This document shows positions 1-8,990 of a stretch of 64,000 nucleotides of DNA, in pieces; positions within the stretch are counted from its first letter, which is position 1; each line of letters begins with the position of its first letter. Source of the stretch: Pseudomonas taetrolens (GTDB lineage: Bacteria > Pseudomonadota > Gammaproteobacteria > Pseudomonadales > Pseudomonadaceae). Under the pieces are notes generated by a model. That model searched no databases, was not told where the DNA came from, and saw only the letters and a program-made list of their open reading frames with translations. The stretch is taken from contig NZ_LS483370.1 in assembly GCF_900475285.1 (NCBI RefSeq), positions 1,502,001 to 1,566,000 on the forward strand, read 5' to 3'. The translations under genes were made by a program, and so were the position numbers.

Positions 1-24
1 AAGCTCTACGACAAGCGTCGCTGA
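1..24 (+). CDS. 3' end of an unidentified upstream gene
   Basis: The first codons read KLYDKRR followed by a TGA stop at 22-24, only 15 bases before the GTG start of the patatin gene. The tail is too short to identify a family. The short gap suggests that this gene and the phospholipase gene are co-transcribed, but it could also be a chance open frame. Confidence 0.4.
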   Translation, partial: KLYDKRR

Positions 25-39
25 CCAAGGGCGTCATCC

Positions 40-1188
40 GTGAGCACGGGCGCGCCGGTCACGGGGCTGATTCTTTCAGGTGGCGGCGCGCGGGCTGCTT
101 ATCAGGTGGGGGTATTGGCAGCAATTGCAGAACTGCTGCCCGGTGGTGCTGCCAACCCGTTCCCGGTGATTGTCGGGACCTCGGCGGGGGCAATCAATGC
201 GGTCAGCCTGGCCAGTGGCGCACTGGATTTCGCCCGGGCTGTCGAGCACCTGACTGCATTCTGGCAAGGATTCGAGAGTCATCGCGTCCTGCGCAGCGAT
301 TGGCCGGGAGTGATTCACCAGGCCGGGCGATTTGTCGGTCACAGCCTGCTGGGGGTTGGCGCCGATGTGCCGGTGGCACTGCTCAATAGTTCACCCTTGC
401 GCGATTTGCTGGATGAAAAAATCAACTTCTCGGGCATACAGCAGGCCATTGCCGAACAGCAATTGCATGCGATTGCCGTGACTGCGTTTGGTTACTCTTC
501 CGGACAGGCGGTGACTTTTTACCAGGGCAAGGGCGTGATCGATGGCTGGCTAAGGCATCGACGGATTGGTTTGTCCACGTTGTTGACTGTCGAGCACCTG
601 CTGGCAAGCTCGGCGATCCCGCTGCTGTTCGCGCCGATCAAAATTGGCGAAGAGTATTTTGGTGATGGCGCGTTGCGCCAGTCTGCGCCCATCAGCCCTG
701 CGTTGCATTTGGGGGCGACCCGGGTGCTGGTGGTTGGCGTGAGCGGCAACCCGCGAGGCCCGGATATGCAGGGCGGCCAGCAACGACAGTACAGTGCTCA
801 GCAGCCGACGCTGGCCCAAATTGGCGGGCACATGCTCAACAGTACGTTCATTGACAGTCTCGAAAGCGATATCGAGTTGCTGGAGCGTCTTAACCACTTC
901 AGCAGTTTGTTGCCTGCACAACCCCATAGTCTGGGATTGGCGCCGATTGAGGTGCTGGTGATTGCCCCGAGCCAACCTATCGATGAAATTGCCGCCCGAC
1001 ATCGTCACGAGCTGCCTTCAGCCCTGCGCATGTTTTTGCGTGGGCCGGGTGCCACAAAAACCAGCGGCGCCGGTGTGTTGAGCTATTTGTTGTTTGAGTC
1101 GGGTTACTGTCAGGAACTGATCGCGTTGGGTCGACGTGATGCCCTGGCCAAGCGCGAAGAGCTTTGTCGTTTTTTGCAGGCAGATTGA
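40..1188 (+). CDS. Patatin-like phospholipase
   Basis: Predicted serine lipid acyl hydrolase with a Ser-Asp dyad. The glycine-rich oxyanion motif GGGAR is at residues 14-18, the nucleophile elbow GTSAG is at 46-50 (Ser48) and the DG(A) dyad aspartate is near residue 209. These are the three conserved blocks of the patatin family, and 382 residues is normal for the short bacterial members. There is no signal peptide, so it probably acts in the cytoplasm or at the inner face of the membrane. The start is GTG; no other start fits the N-terminal position of the oxyanion loop. It converges on the MlaA-like gene, with a hairpin between them. The substrate cannot be told from sequence. Neighbouring lipid-related genes suggest a role in phospholipid turnover, but this is inference. 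Confidence 0.9.
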   Translation: MSTGAPVTGLILSGGGARAAYQVGVLAAIAELLPGGAANPFPVIVGTSAGAINAVSLASGALDFARAVEHLTAFWQGFESHRVLRSDWPGVIHQAGRFVGHSLLGVGADVPVALLNSSPLRDLLDEKINFSGIQQAIAEQQLHAIAVTAFGYSSGQAVTFYQGKGVIDGWLRHRRIGLSTLLTVEHLLASSAIPLLFAPIKIGEEYFGDGALRQSAPISPALHLGATRVLVVGVSGNPRGPDMQGGQQRQYSAQQPTLAQIGGHMLNSTFIDSLESDIELLERLNHFSSLLPAQPHSLGLAPIEVLVIAPSQPIDEIAARHRHELPSALRMFLRGPGATKTSGAGVLSYLLFESGYCQELIALGRRDALAKREELCRFLQAD

Positions 1189-1189
1189 A

Positions 1190-1212
1190 CGGGCTGCGCG
1201 CAGCGCAGCCCG
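1190..1212. terminator. Perfect hairpin between convergent genes
   Basis: CGGGCTGCGC pairs with GCGCAGCCCG over 10 bp with a 3-base loop. It lies directly after the patatin stop and just downstream of the MlaA-like stop on the other strand. There is no U-tract on either side, so it may be a weak bidirectional terminator or an mRNA 3'-end stabiliser. Confidence 0.5.
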
Positions 1213-1224
1213 GATGACACGTGA

Positions 1225-2013
1225 CTATTCGGCGATCTGCAACTTGCGGGCTTCGGTGTAGATATAGCGTAACTTGTCATATTCGAATGGCGAGTCGAAC
1301 TGGCCGTAGCGGAAGCTGGTGGTATAGCGTTTGTCTACCGCGCCCAGTACCCAGATTTCCGGATGACGGGTGCTTTCATGAGCCACATTGAGGAAGTTGA
1401 TCTGCTGTTCGGCGCCATAGTCGACCAGCCGCCCGGTGGTGTCGCGCAGGTTTGAAGGGCCGAGAATCGGCAGCATCAGGTACGCGCCGCCCGGTACACC
1501 ATAAAACCCCAGGGTTTGCCCGAAGTCTTCGCTCTGGCGGGGAAGGCCCATTGCCGTGGCCGGGTCCCACAGTCCTGCGACCCCCAGCGTTGTGTTCAGC
1601 AACAAGCGGCCGGTGGTCTCCAGCGAGCGCTGCCCCTTGAGCTGCAACAGGCTGTTGAACAGGTTGGGCACATCACCCAGATTGTTGAAGAAGTTACTCA
1701 CCCCGGTGCGTAGAAAGCTGGGGGTGACATAGCGGTAACCGTCGACCACAGGCAGGAAGACCCACTGATCGAAGCGGTAGTTGAAGTGGTAGATCCTGCG
1801 ATTGATCGATTCCAGCGGGTCATACACGTTGAGCGCGTTCATGGTGGCGCGCTCGAACTCGCGCTGGTCGAGACCCGGATTGAACTTCAGCAATTTCAGC
1901 GGCTGAGTGAAGCCGTCGATGTCTTGCGTGCGCTCGGTATGCGCTTTGCTGTTGTCCGCCTGGGCGAAACTTGCACCCAGTAGCGCGGCGAGAAGCAATA
2001 GTCGTTTAGCCAC
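1225..2013 (-). CDS. mlaA: MlaA/VacJ-family protein
   Basis: MlaA is the outer-membrane component of the Mla system that removes mislocalised phospholipids from the outer leaflet. The core is recognisable from motifs such as DPLESINR, FNNLGD, LLNTTLG and SEDFGQTLG, and 262 residues is the usual size. The N-terminus is a hydrophobic signal (residues 1-19, ending ASFAQA) but has no lipobox cysteine, so unlike E. coli MlaA it may be cleaved by signal peptidase I and not lipidated. The GTG start overlaps the end of the hydrolase gene in the sequence GTGGCTAA, with GGAG about 8 bases upstream, so translation is probably coupled. No other mla genes are nearby, and the symbol is given by family only. 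Confidence 0.85.
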   Translation of the reverse strand: MAKRLLLLAALLGASFAQADNSKAHTERTQDIDGFTQPLKLLKFNPGLDQREFERATMNALNVYDPLESINRRIYHFNYRFDQWVFLPVVDGYRYVTPSFLRTGVSNFFNNLGDVPNLFNSLLQLKGQRSLETTGRLLLNTTLGVAGLWDPATAMGLPRQSEDFGQTLGFYGVPGGAYLMLPILGPSNLRDTTGRLVDYGAEQQINFLNVAHESTRHPEIWVLGAVDKRYTTSFRYGQFDSPFEYDKLRYIYTEARKLQIAE

Positions 2014-3304
2014 GGAAGAACTCCAGCATAGCGTCAGCGTTTACACGATAGTTAAGGTTGCCGCAGTGGCCGCCATAGGGGTAAACCGTCAGACGGTCGC
2101 CAAAGGTTTTGCGCAGAAAACCCAGGTCGCCGGGGCCGAGAATAATGTCGTCGGCGTTGTGCATCACGGCAATCTTCGGGCTGTTCTGCATGTAGTCCTT
2201 GAGCGCGTAGAGACTGACCTGGTCAATCAACTGCAACAACCCCCCACCATCTGTTCGAGCGCGCCACATGGGGATGACCTGCTCGGTCAGGTAACAGTCA
2301 AAGTCGCACTGCAACGAACGCTTGAGGAACGGCGTCAGGCTGGTGCTTTCGGTAATCGGGTAATTCAGTGGGGTGATCAGGCCCCGGCGGTTGATCAGGT
2401 CCGAGGTGAACACGATATCGGCCGACGAGAAGCGGAACATGGTGCCGATCAGCATCGCCATCTGTTCGTTGGTCAACCGTTCCTTGGAATTCTGCAAGTC
2501 GTAGACCAGCGCCGCATTCAGGTCGATATGACCTTTTTGCTGGAAGAAGCGGGTCAGCTTGCCCAGTACCAACTCGTAAAAGGTGGTGTTGTTGTCGATG
2601 CCCTTGACCTCGGTCTGGACCAGCTTGTCGAGATTGCTGATCGAGGTGTAGAGATTGACGGGGGGGTTGAGCATCAATACTTTTTTGAAGTTGAACGATT
2701 TGCGGGTTTCGTCCAGGTGGCTGACAAAAGCAGCATTCAGAGCGCCCAGGCTGTAGCCGCTAAGGTAATAGTCGGTGACCGGCACATCGGCTTGCTGAGC
2801 GCGTATCGCTTGCATGACGTGATACAGGTCTTCGGCGTCGTACTGACTGATACCCGGAGTGGCCAGGCGCGAGGCAGCGCTCATGAAGTCATAGCTGGTG
2901 GGTGATGACAGCTGCACAACGTGATAACCCTCTTGGTAGAAGAGTTTTTTCAGGTACTCGTTGAGGCTGCTGTCATAGGCGGCACCCGTACCGGCAATCA
3001 GGAACATCAAGGGGGCTGGATGGTCTTGCTTGGCCATGCGGTAGGTCAGTTTTTTCACGGCCCAGAAGTTCGCCGGCAGCGTGAACTCACGTTCTGGTCG
3101 CAGGCTAAGGCTGTAATCCGACTGGTTGATGTCCTCTTCATGGGGCAGTAGAGGGCGCATCTCCGGTGGCGTCGTGGCAATCGTAGCCTCGAACGGGTTG
3201 GTGATGGGGTAGCCATAGGTGGCGGGGTCGATATCGACCGCCTGTGCTGACGCACTCAATATTAGGCCGGCCAATAAGGCAGCGAGGGGTAGAGAACGAA
3301 GCAT
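2006..3304 (-). CDS. Secreted alpha/beta hydrolase, upstream partner of MlaA-like gene
   Basis: 432-residue predicted serine hydrolase. A signal peptide covers about residues 1-22 (LSASAQA). The nucleophile elbow GYSLG places the serine at 185. A later AD-D segment (HNADDIILGPGD) and GGHCGN near the C-terminus look like the acid and histidine of the triad. Similar pseudomonad proteins are, as far as I recall, sometimes mislabelled serine/threonine kinase; nothing kinase-like is visible. The gene overlaps the MlaA-like gene by 8 bases and is the first gene of the pair. An envelope esterase or lipase role linked to phospholipid handling is plausible, but the substrate is unknown. The ATG start precedes a good signal peptide. 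Confidence 0.75.
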   Translation of the reverse strand: MLRSLPLAALLAGLILSASAQAVDIDPATYGYPITNPFEATIATTPPEMRPLLPHEEDINQSDYSLSLRPEREFTLPANFWAVKKLTYRMAKQDHPAPLMFLIAGTGAAYDSSLNEYLKKLFYQEGYHVVQLSSPTSYDFMSAASRLATPGISQYDAEDLYHVMQAIRAQQADVPVTDYYLSGYSLGALNAAFVSHLDETRKSFNFKKVLMLNPPVNLYTSISNLDKLVQTEVKGIDNNTTFYELVLGKLTRFFQQKGHIDLNAALVYDLQNSKERLTNEQMAMLIGTMFRFSSADIVFTSDLINRRGLITPLNYPITESTSLTPFLKRSLQCDFDCYLTEQVIPMWRARTDGGGLLQLIDQVSLYALKDYMQNSPKIAVMHNADDIILGPGDLGFLRKTFGDRLTVYPYGGHCGNLNYRVNADAMLEFFRG

Positions 3305-3534
3305 GACGACTTTCCCAAGAAAAGGTGCGGAGAAGATTCGCAGGCTATGACCACAGGGCTACCGCCGAAGTGCCGTGCGAAGGCACTAAATAAATCCCCC
3401 AAGAGTCGCAGGCAGGCAAAAACTACCAGACGATACACGTTGAATGACTTTAGTGAACAGATATCTGATTGCAAGGCTTGCATACCCAATGAGGGCGATT
3501 AAGCTGGGCGCCGCTTTTGCCTATCGGAGTTTCT

Positions 3535-3906
3535 ATGCGTTTTCGTATGCCATTTGTCTTGCTGCTTATTGCTCTGCCCGTATGGCTGGCTGCCAGTTAT
3601 GGCCTGCGCTATGGCTTCATGGAGGATCCGCAATGGGTGGGGGCGTGTGTGGCGGAGGCTGCCCGGTGGGAATGTCAGATGCGTGCGAGCCTGGGGTGGC
3701 TGATACATTTCAGGGTGATGGGTTGGGCAGCGCTGACAGTGGCGGTGCTCGCAGTCGCCGTGCCAGGTCGGCTTGGCAGCGGACTGGCGGTGCTGGGCCT
3801 GTTGTTCGGGCTGCCGGCACTGGCGTTGTATAACGCCAGCCTGGCGGTCTTTGCAGTGGTCATTGCCGGGCTGAGACTGGTTCGGGCACGTACGTCTCGT
3901 CTTTGA
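3535..3906 (+). CDS. Small integral membrane protein of unknown function
   Basis: I do not recognise this family. From the ATG at 3535 (MRFRMPFV) it encodes 123 residues with about three hydrophobic helices: residues 6-20, about 60-80 and about 85-110. A Cys-containing loop (VGACVAEAARWECQM) sits between the first two. CGGAG lies 6-8 bases before this ATG, which is why it is preferred over an upstream start at 3517. The helix-loop pattern and codon use support a real gene. It stands alone, convergent with the GH17 gene. Confidence 0.6.
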   Translation: MRFRMPFVLLLIALPVWLAASYGLRYGFMEDPQWVGACVAEAARWECQMRASLGWLIHFRVMGWAALTVAVLAVAVPGRLGSGLAVLGLLFGLPALALYNASLAVFAVVIAGLRLVRARTSRL

Positions 3907-3924
3907 GGGGCCTTCAGGCCTGAT

Positions 3925-3963
3925 CACAGCCTGCGGCCATGCTGCAAAAGCCGGCAGGCTGTG
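3925..3963. terminator. Inverted repeat between convergent genes
   Basis: CACAGCCTGC and GCAGGCTGTG form a perfect 10-bp inverted repeat separated by 19 bases, just after the stop of the small membrane protein and before the 3' end of the GH17 gene. No U-tract is present. It may act as a bidirectional weak terminator. Confidence 0.4.
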
Positions 3964-3973
3964 AAGACGTTGA

Positions 3974-5533
3974 TTATCGAGCGGTCTTCGTGCGCAAGCT
4001 GCGCCATAGCGCCAGCACCATCAACGCGCTGACCAGTGCCCAGACCCAGGCCTGTTGATTGTTCAGACCTTCGCGATACAGCTGCAATGGAATCCCGGCA
4101 CCCACGATGAACGCCAGCAGGCCGAATTCCCGGCGAGGTCCGTCTTTGACCGGGCGCAACAAGTAAACCAGCGCCGGCAATAGCAGGGCGGCACTCGGGA
4201 AGCTGCGATAGCGCGGCTCGACCACCAGCCCCAGCATCATCACGGCACCCGCAAAGCCCGCAGCCGCCAGCCACCATCCAGCACGACGCTCGAAGGCATT
4301 GAACCAGCGTCCGCGCCATCCGCTTCTGTCGCCAAGCGCCAATGCTGCATGGGCCAGCACGATCAGGTTCAGGGCAATCAGCAGGCCGGCCCATAGCCAT
4401 TCTCCGACAAAACGGCTGGTCACCGAGGCCAGTTCGGCCCATGCCACGATGCTGCACCCGGCGACAGCCCCCAAGGCCGGGAGCAGCAAGGCGGCGCGGG
4501 TATGACGAAGCCGTCCGCCCAACACCAGAGTGCCGATAAACAATGTGCCACCGAGTCCCAGCCAGATCGGCCAGTGCGGCAGGTTGGACACGGGGCCAGC
4601 CAGGATGCCTTTGTCCTGGCGATCGGCATCGAACAGACCCCAGTAGCCGCCCACTGCACCTTCGCTACCGCGTTTCCAGGGCTGATCAAAGGCCTCGATC
4701 AAGTTGTACTTCCAGCCATTTTGCTCGGCTTGAGTGACAAAGCCGCGAATGAACCTGGCCTCATTGACCCGGCTCGGCAGGGCTGTTTCACGTTGACGGC
4801 CTTCGCTCGGCCAGCCGGTCTCGCCGATGAGAATGTCTTTCGGGGCGAATTTATTGCCGAATACCTGACGGATCTGGGCGACATGATTAACAGCCTGGTC
4901 GATACCGGCAGGGTCATCCTCCCAATAAGGCAGCAGGTGGATGGTCAGGAAGTCGACTGCCGGGGCAATTTCCGGATGTTGCAGCCAGAACTCCCAGACA
5001 TCGGCATAAGTTACGGGTTGCTTGACCTGACTTTTAACCTGGTTGATCAGCATGACCAGGCGGGCAGGGGTAACCTCTTTACGCAGCAGGGTTTCGTTGC
5101 CCACGATGACCGCGCTGATCACGTCCGGATTGGCATTGGCGGAGGCAATCAAGGCGTTGACTTCCTTGGCCGTGTCCACCGGGTTGGGGCTTACCCAGGC
5201 ACCGCTCATGATTTTCAAACCATGCTTGCGGGCCAGTTCCGGCAGGGCTTCGAGGCCCGTTTGTGAATAGGTGCGAATACACTCGAAGCGCGTAGCGAGC
5301 AGCGCCAGGTCTGCGTCCATGCGTTCAACGCGAGGTACGAAAGGCTGGTCGAAGGGGGACTGATCCTTATCGAATGGCGTGTAGGACGCGCACTGCAGTT
5401 TGTGCGTCGGAGTGGCGGCGTCGGGCAGCGTTACCGGTTGACCCAGCCCGTACCAGAAACCGGCAATGGCAAATGCGCCCAGTAGACAGGCAAACAGATA
5501 AGGCAGGACGGGGAAGCGGGCAGTCGCGGACAT
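3974..5533 (-). CDS. GH17 family glycosidase/transglycosylase with C-terminal membrane domain
   Basis: 519 residues from the ATG at 5533; a TTG 21 bases further out is also open but less likely. One membrane segment (about residues 10-30) leads into a periplasmic GH17 domain (about 45-300). VGNE carries the proposed acid/base Glu147 and GETGWPSEG the nucleophile Glu238. About seven or eight hydrophobic helices follow from residue 310 to the end. GH17 enzymes act on beta-1,3-glucans, and in proteobacteria related domains are found in NdvB-type cyclic glucan synthases. Here no GT2 synthase domain is present, so remodelling of an exported glucan is more likely than synthesis. Such proteins are often labelled beta-(1,6)-glucan synthase. 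It is a single-gene unit. Confidence 0.8.
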   Translation of the reverse strand: MSATARFPVLPYLFACLLGAFAIAGFWYGLGQPVTLPDAATPTHKLQCASYTPFDKDQSPFDQPFVPRVERMDADLALLATRFECIRTYSQTGLEALPELARKHGLKIMSGAWVSPNPVDTAKEVNALIASANANPDVISAVIVGNETLLRKEVTPARLVMLINQVKSQVKQPVTYADVWEFWLQHPEIAPAVDFLTIHLLPYWEDDPAGIDQAVNHVAQIRQVFGNKFAPKDILIGETGWPSEGRQRETALPSRVNEARFIRGFVTQAEQNGWKYNLIEAFDQPWKRGSEGAVGGYWGLFDADRQDKGILAGPVSNLPHWPIWLGLGGTLFIGTLVLGGRLRHTRAALLLPALGAVAGCSIVAWAELASVTSRFVGEWLWAGLLIALNLIVLAHAALALGDRSGWRGRWFNAFERRAGWWLAAAGFAGAVMMLGLVVEPRYRSFPSAALLLPALVYLLRPVKDGPRREFGLLAFIVGAGIPLQLYREGLNNQQAWVWALVSALMVLALWRSLRTKTAR

Positions 5534-5818
5534 GGTCGGGCCGTATGGGAACAAAGCCGCGCATCTTACCTGTAATTAGAAGCGCTCAGCGCCTCCGTAT
5601 GATTTTGACATGCAAAGTTTGGGCAGAGTAAGCCGCTGTGTGCTTTCACCTTTGCTGAATGTCGCTGGCGGGTGCCTTGATGTCGTCGTCAGCAAAGGAC
5701 GGGCGCCGGGTGAGGTTGATGATCAAGGGGAGGGTTTGGCTTGGGCGCGCATTGTGCCCTGAAAACGATCCTTATGCGGTCCGGCACTCGTCGGGCCCGG
5801 CACTGTGGGGAATCAATA
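5534..5818. other. Divergent intergenic region
   Basis: 285 bases between the GH17 gene and the betaine-binding protein gene, read away from each other. Apart from the GGGG ribosome binding site at 5807-5810, I see no clear promoter, repeat or small ORF. Confidence 0.5.
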
Positions 5819-6676
5819 ATGAGAATGCGACGACTATTGGGCGTGGGGGCTGCCGTAGTGCTGGCAATAAGTGCCGGCCAGGCAAGCGCACAGGATAAAC
5901 CCACCTTGAGCATTGGGTACGTTGACGGTTGGTCCGACAGTGTGGCGACCACCCATGTCGCGGCTGAAGTCATCAAGCAGAAGCTCGGCTATGACGTAAA
6001 GCTGATGCCGGTGGCGACCGGGATCATGTGGCAAGGCGTCGCCACGGGTAAGCTGGATGCCATGCTGTCCGCCTGGCTGCCTGTTACCCATGGCGAGTAT
6101 TGGACCAAGAACAAAGACAAGGTGGTCGATTACGGTCCGAACTTCAAAGACGCCCGGATCGGTCTCATCGTGCCGGAGTACGTGAAAGCCACGTCCATTG
6201 CAGATTTAAAAACCGACGACGGCTTCAAGAAAAAGATTGTCGGGATCGACGCGGGCTCGGGCGTCATGCTGAAGACCGATGAGGCAATCAAGGATTACGA
6301 CCTCGCGGGCTATAAGCTGCAAGCCAGTTCGGGGGCTGCCATGACTTCGGAGTTGGGGCGTGCTTATGCCAAGAAAGACCCTATTGCCGTGACCGGGTGG
6401 GTGCCTCACTGGATGTTCGCCAAATGGAAACTGCGCTTCCTGGATGATCCCAAAGGTGTGTATGGCGCAGCAGAAACCGTCAATAGCATCGGCAGCAAGG
6501 GGCTTGAGGCCAAGGCGCCTGAGGTGGCGAATTTCCTGCAGAAGTTTTCCTGGGATTCAAAAGACGAAATTGGTGAGGTGATGCTGGCCATTCAAGAGGG
6601 TGCAAAACCTGAAGCGGCTGCCAAAGAGTGGGTGGCCAAACATCCTCAGCGTGTAGCCGAGTGGACGGCTAAATAA
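5819..6676 (+). CDS. Glycine betaine/choline-type ABC transporter substrate-binding protein
   Basis: 285-residue periplasmic binding protein of the OpuAC/ProX family. A signal peptide covers residues 1-24 (ends GQASA). The family pattern includes GYVDGWSDS near the N-terminus, AWLPVTHGEYW, GSGVM and VTGWVPHWMFAKW; the conserved Trp residues are those expected to form an aromatic cage for a quaternary ammonium ligand. The ATG at 5819 has GGGG 8 bases upstream, so the longer open frame from 5741 is not used. No permease or ATPase gene lies next to it, and a terminator follows immediately, so it is an orphan binding protein that must work with a transporter encoded elsewhere. Ligand identity is inferred. 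Confidence 0.85.
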   Translation: MRMRRLLGVGAAVVLAISAGQASAQDKPTLSIGYVDGWSDSVATTHVAAEVIKQKLGYDVKLMPVATGIMWQGVATGKLDAMLSAWLPVTHGEYWTKNKDKVVDYGPNFKDARIGLIVPEYVKATSIADLKTDDGFKKKIVGIDAGSGVMLKTDEAIKDYDLAGYKLQASSGAAMTSELGRAYAKKDPIAVTGWVPHWMFAKWKLRFLDDPKGVYGAAETVNSIGSKGLEAKAPEVANFLQKFSWDSKDEIGEVMLAIQEGAKPEAAAKEWVAKHPQRVAEWTAK

Positions 6677-6706
6677 CGGCGAAGCGTCTAGTCCGCAGCA
6701 CACAAG

Positions 6707-6744
6707 ACCGTTTGGTGTTTACGCCAAACGGTTTTGCTTTTTTT
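6707..6744 (+). terminator. Rho-independent terminator
   Basis: ACCGTTTGG pairs with CCAAACGGT, extended by a T-G pair, with a short loop, then a T-rich tail (TTTGCTTTTTTT). It lies 30 bases after the binding-protein stop. Confidence 0.85.
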
Positions 6745-6891
6745 GGCTTTTACGCTTGTAGTCATTTTCCTTGCAGCCTAGAGAAACCGGGGGCTACGCC
6801 AGATTTCAAGTTCTACTACTAAAGTCGTCTGGCTTAGATTTTGAAGCGCCCCAATAGTGAAAACGTTCCATCTTATCTGTGCTGCGAGGAC

Positions 6892-6899
6892 AAAAATAA
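6892..6899 (+). promoter_or_regulatory. CA motif (possible Hfq/Crc site) at the DUF485 gene start
   Basis: AAAAATAA fits AAnAAnAA and lies between the GAGGA ribosome binding site and the ATG, overlapping the A of the start codon. In pseudomonads Hfq with Crc represses translation at such sites, and acetate uptake genes are plausible targets. Binding is inferred. Confidence 0.45.
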
Positions 6900-7210
6900 T
6901 GAACGACAGCATTTACCTCTCGATTCAAAACAGCCCGCGTTTCAAGGAGCTGGTTAAAAAAAGGGAGCGCTTCGCCTGGATTCTCTCGGCGATCATGCTT
7001 GGGCTATATGCCGCCTTTATCCTTTTGATTGCTTACGGGTCACACATCATGGGGGCAAAAATAACCCCCGATTCGACGATTACCTGGGGTATCCCCATCG
7101 GTGTCGGGCTGATCGTTTCAGCCTTCATCTTGACCGGCATCTATGTGCGCCGCGCCAATGGTGAATTCGATGACCTGAACAATGCAATTCTCAAGGAGGC
7201 AGGGAAATGA
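6899..7210 (+). CDS. yjcH: DUF485 membrane protein (YjcH-like)
   Basis: 103-residue inner-membrane protein with two hydrophobic helices (about residues 26-46 and 62-82) and the DUF485 start pattern [17 protein letters not shown]. Genes of this family nearly always precede the acetate permease gene, and here it overlaps actP by 4 bases (ATGA), so the two are translated together. The start at 6899 has GAGGA upstream and is preferred over an in-frame ATG at 6857. Its role is unknown; it is probably an accessory subunit or stabiliser of ActP. Confidence 0.88.
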   Translation: MNDSIYLSIQNSPRFKELVKKRERFAWILSAIMLGLYAAFILLIAYGSHIMGAKITPDSTITWGIPIGVGLIVSAFILTGIYVRRANGEFDDLNNAILKEAGK

Positions 7211-8865
7211 GCCGGCGTCTACTGGCAACACTGGGCGTTGCTGCCTTTGCCCCGAGTGTCTGGGCGGCGGAAGCCCTGACCGGAGAGGTGCAAAAGCAGC
7301 CACTCAACGTCTCGGCAATCATCATGTTTGTGCTGTTTGTCGGCGCAACCCTCTGCATCACCTACTGGGCTTCCAAGCGTAACAAGTCGGCAGCGGACTA
7401 CTACGCTGCGGGCGGTAAAATCACAGGCTTCCAGAACGGTCTGGCGATTGCCGGCGACTACATGTCTGCGGCGTCTTTCCTGGGGATTTCCGCGCTGGTT
7501 TACACCTCTGGCTATGACGGCCTGATCTATTCGATCGGCTTCCTGGTCGGTTGGCCAATCATCCTGTTCCTGATCGCAGAGCGTCTGCGTAACCTAGGCA
7601 AGTACACCTTTGCTGACGTGGCCTCGTACCGTTTGGGTCAAACCCAGATCCGTTCGTTGTCGGCCTGCGGCTCTCTGGTGGTGGTCGCGTTTTATCTGAT
7701 CGCGCAAATGGTGGGTGCTGGCAAGCTGATACAACTGCTGTTCGGGCTGGACTATCACGTTGCGGTGATTCTGGTGGGCATCCTGATGTGCCTGTATGTA
7801 TTGTTCGGCGGCATGCTGGCGACTACATGGGTACAGATCATCAAGGCGGTGCTGCTGCTGTCGGGTGCGACGTTCATGGCCGTAATGGTAATGAAGCACG
7901 TCAACTTCGACTTCAACTCGCTGTTTGCCGAAGCCGTCAAGGTTCACCCTAAAGGCGATGCCATCATGAGCCCGGGCGGCCTGGTGAAAGACCCTATTTC
8001 GGCGTTCTCTCTGGGGCTGGCGCTGATGTTCGGTACTGCGGGCCTGCCGCACATTCTGATGCGCTTCTTCACGGTGAGCGATGCCAAAGAAGCACGTAAA
8101 AGTGTGCTCTACGCAACGGGCTTCATTGGTTACTTCTACATCCTGACCTTCATCATCGGTTTCGGCGCGATCTTGCTGGTCAGCACCAACCCTGCATTCA
8201 AGGACGCTGCGGGTGCCTTGCTGGGTGGCAACAACATGGCAGCCGTGCACCTGGCGGATGCGGTCGGTGGCAGTATCTTCCTGGGCTTTATTTCGGCAGT
8301 GGCCTTCGCCACGATCCTGGCGGTGGTTGCGGGTCTGACCCTGGCCGGCGCGTCGGCGGTATCTCACGACCTGTATGCCAGCGTGATCAAAAAAGGCAAA
8401 GCCAATGACAAGGAAGAGATTCGCGTTTCGAAAATCACCACTGTGATCCTGGGCGTTCTGGCTATTGGCCTGGGCATCCTGTTCGAAAGCCAGAACATTG
8501 CGTTCATGGTGGGCCTGGCGTTCTCCATCGCCGCGAGCTGCAACTTCCCGGTCCTGCTGCTTTCCATGTACTGGAAAAACCTGACCACTCGCGGAGCAAT
8601 GATTGGTGGCTGGATGGGGCTTATAAGCGCGGTTGGCTTGATGATCCTGGGCCCGACCATCTGGGTGCAGATTCTGCATCATGAAAAAGCCATCTTCCCT
8701 TATGAATACCCGGCGTTGTTCTCGATGATCATCGCGTTCGTGGGTATCTGGTTCTTCTCGATTACCGACAAATCCAAGTCGGCCGAGAAAGAGCGTGCGC
8801 TGTTCTTCCCGCAGTTTGTGCGTTCACAGACAGGGCTGGGGGCGAGCGGGGCGGTGTCTCACTAA
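7207..8865 (+). CDS. actP: Cation/acetate symporter ActP
   Basis: 552-residue sodium:solute symporter family protein importing acetate and similar short monocarboxylates. The N-terminal 21 residues look like a cleaved signal (SVWA|AEAL), followed by about 13 membrane helices. Diagnostic segments are the AADYYAAGG start, [16 protein letters not shown] in the sodium-binding region, and [10 protein letters not shown] later. Length matches E. coli ActP (549). It is translationally coupled to the DUF485 gene and followed by a terminator. In many relatives acs lies upstream; here it does not. Its position next to the TCA genes fits acetate feeding into citrate synthase, though linkage may be accidental. 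Confidence 0.93.
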   Translation: MSRRLLATLGVAAFAPSVWAAEALTGEVQKQPLNVSAIIMFVLFVGATLCITYWASKRNKSAADYYAAGGKITGFQNGLAIAGDYMSAASFLGISALVYTSGYDGLIYSIGFLVGWPIILFLIAERLRNLGKYTFADVASYRLGQTQIRSLSACGSLVVVAFYLIAQMVGAGKLIQLLFGLDYHVAVILVGILMCLYVLFGGMLATTWVQIIKAVLLLSGATFMAVMVMKHVNFDFNSLFAEAVKVHPKGDAIMSPGGLVKDPISAFSLGLALMFGTAGLPHILMRFFTVSDAKEARKSVLYATGFIGYFYILTFIIGFGAILLVSTNPAFKDAAGALLGGNNMAAVHLADAVGGSIFLGFISAVAFATILAVVAGLTLAGASAVSHDLYASVIKKGKANDKEEIRVSKITTVILGVLAIGLGILFESQNIAFMVGLAFSIAASCNFPVLLLSMYWKNLTTRGAMIGGWMGLISAVGLMILGPTIWVQILHHEKAIFPYEYPALFSMIIAFVGIWFFSITDKSKSAEKERALFFPQFVRSQTGLGASGAVSH

Positions 8866-8892
8866 AACGCTCAAACGTTGTAAGCACTCATG

Positions 8893-8930
8893 AAATACCC
8901 CTGTCGAAAGGCAGGGGTATTTTTGTTTGT
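8893..8930 (+). terminator. Rho-independent terminator of actP
   Basis: AAATACCCCTG pairs with CAGGGGTATTT (11 bp) around a TCGAAAGG loop and runs into TTTTGTTTGT. It lies 28 bases after the actP stop. Confidence 0.85.
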
Positions 8931-8990
8931 GCGGCCACAAAGACCTTTTGTAGCAGCGGTCAAGTGGATGGGGCGGTCCGGAATGCTGCT

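Noticed and set aside
1907..2905. 332-codon open frame on the plus strand over the hydrolase gene
   Set aside because: No domain, no ribosome site, and it lies across the end of the MlaA-like gene.
6798..6833. GCCAGA/TCTGGC inverted repeat upstream of the DUF485-actP genes
   Set aside because: Only 6 bp with a 24-base spacer and no known site matched; likely chance.
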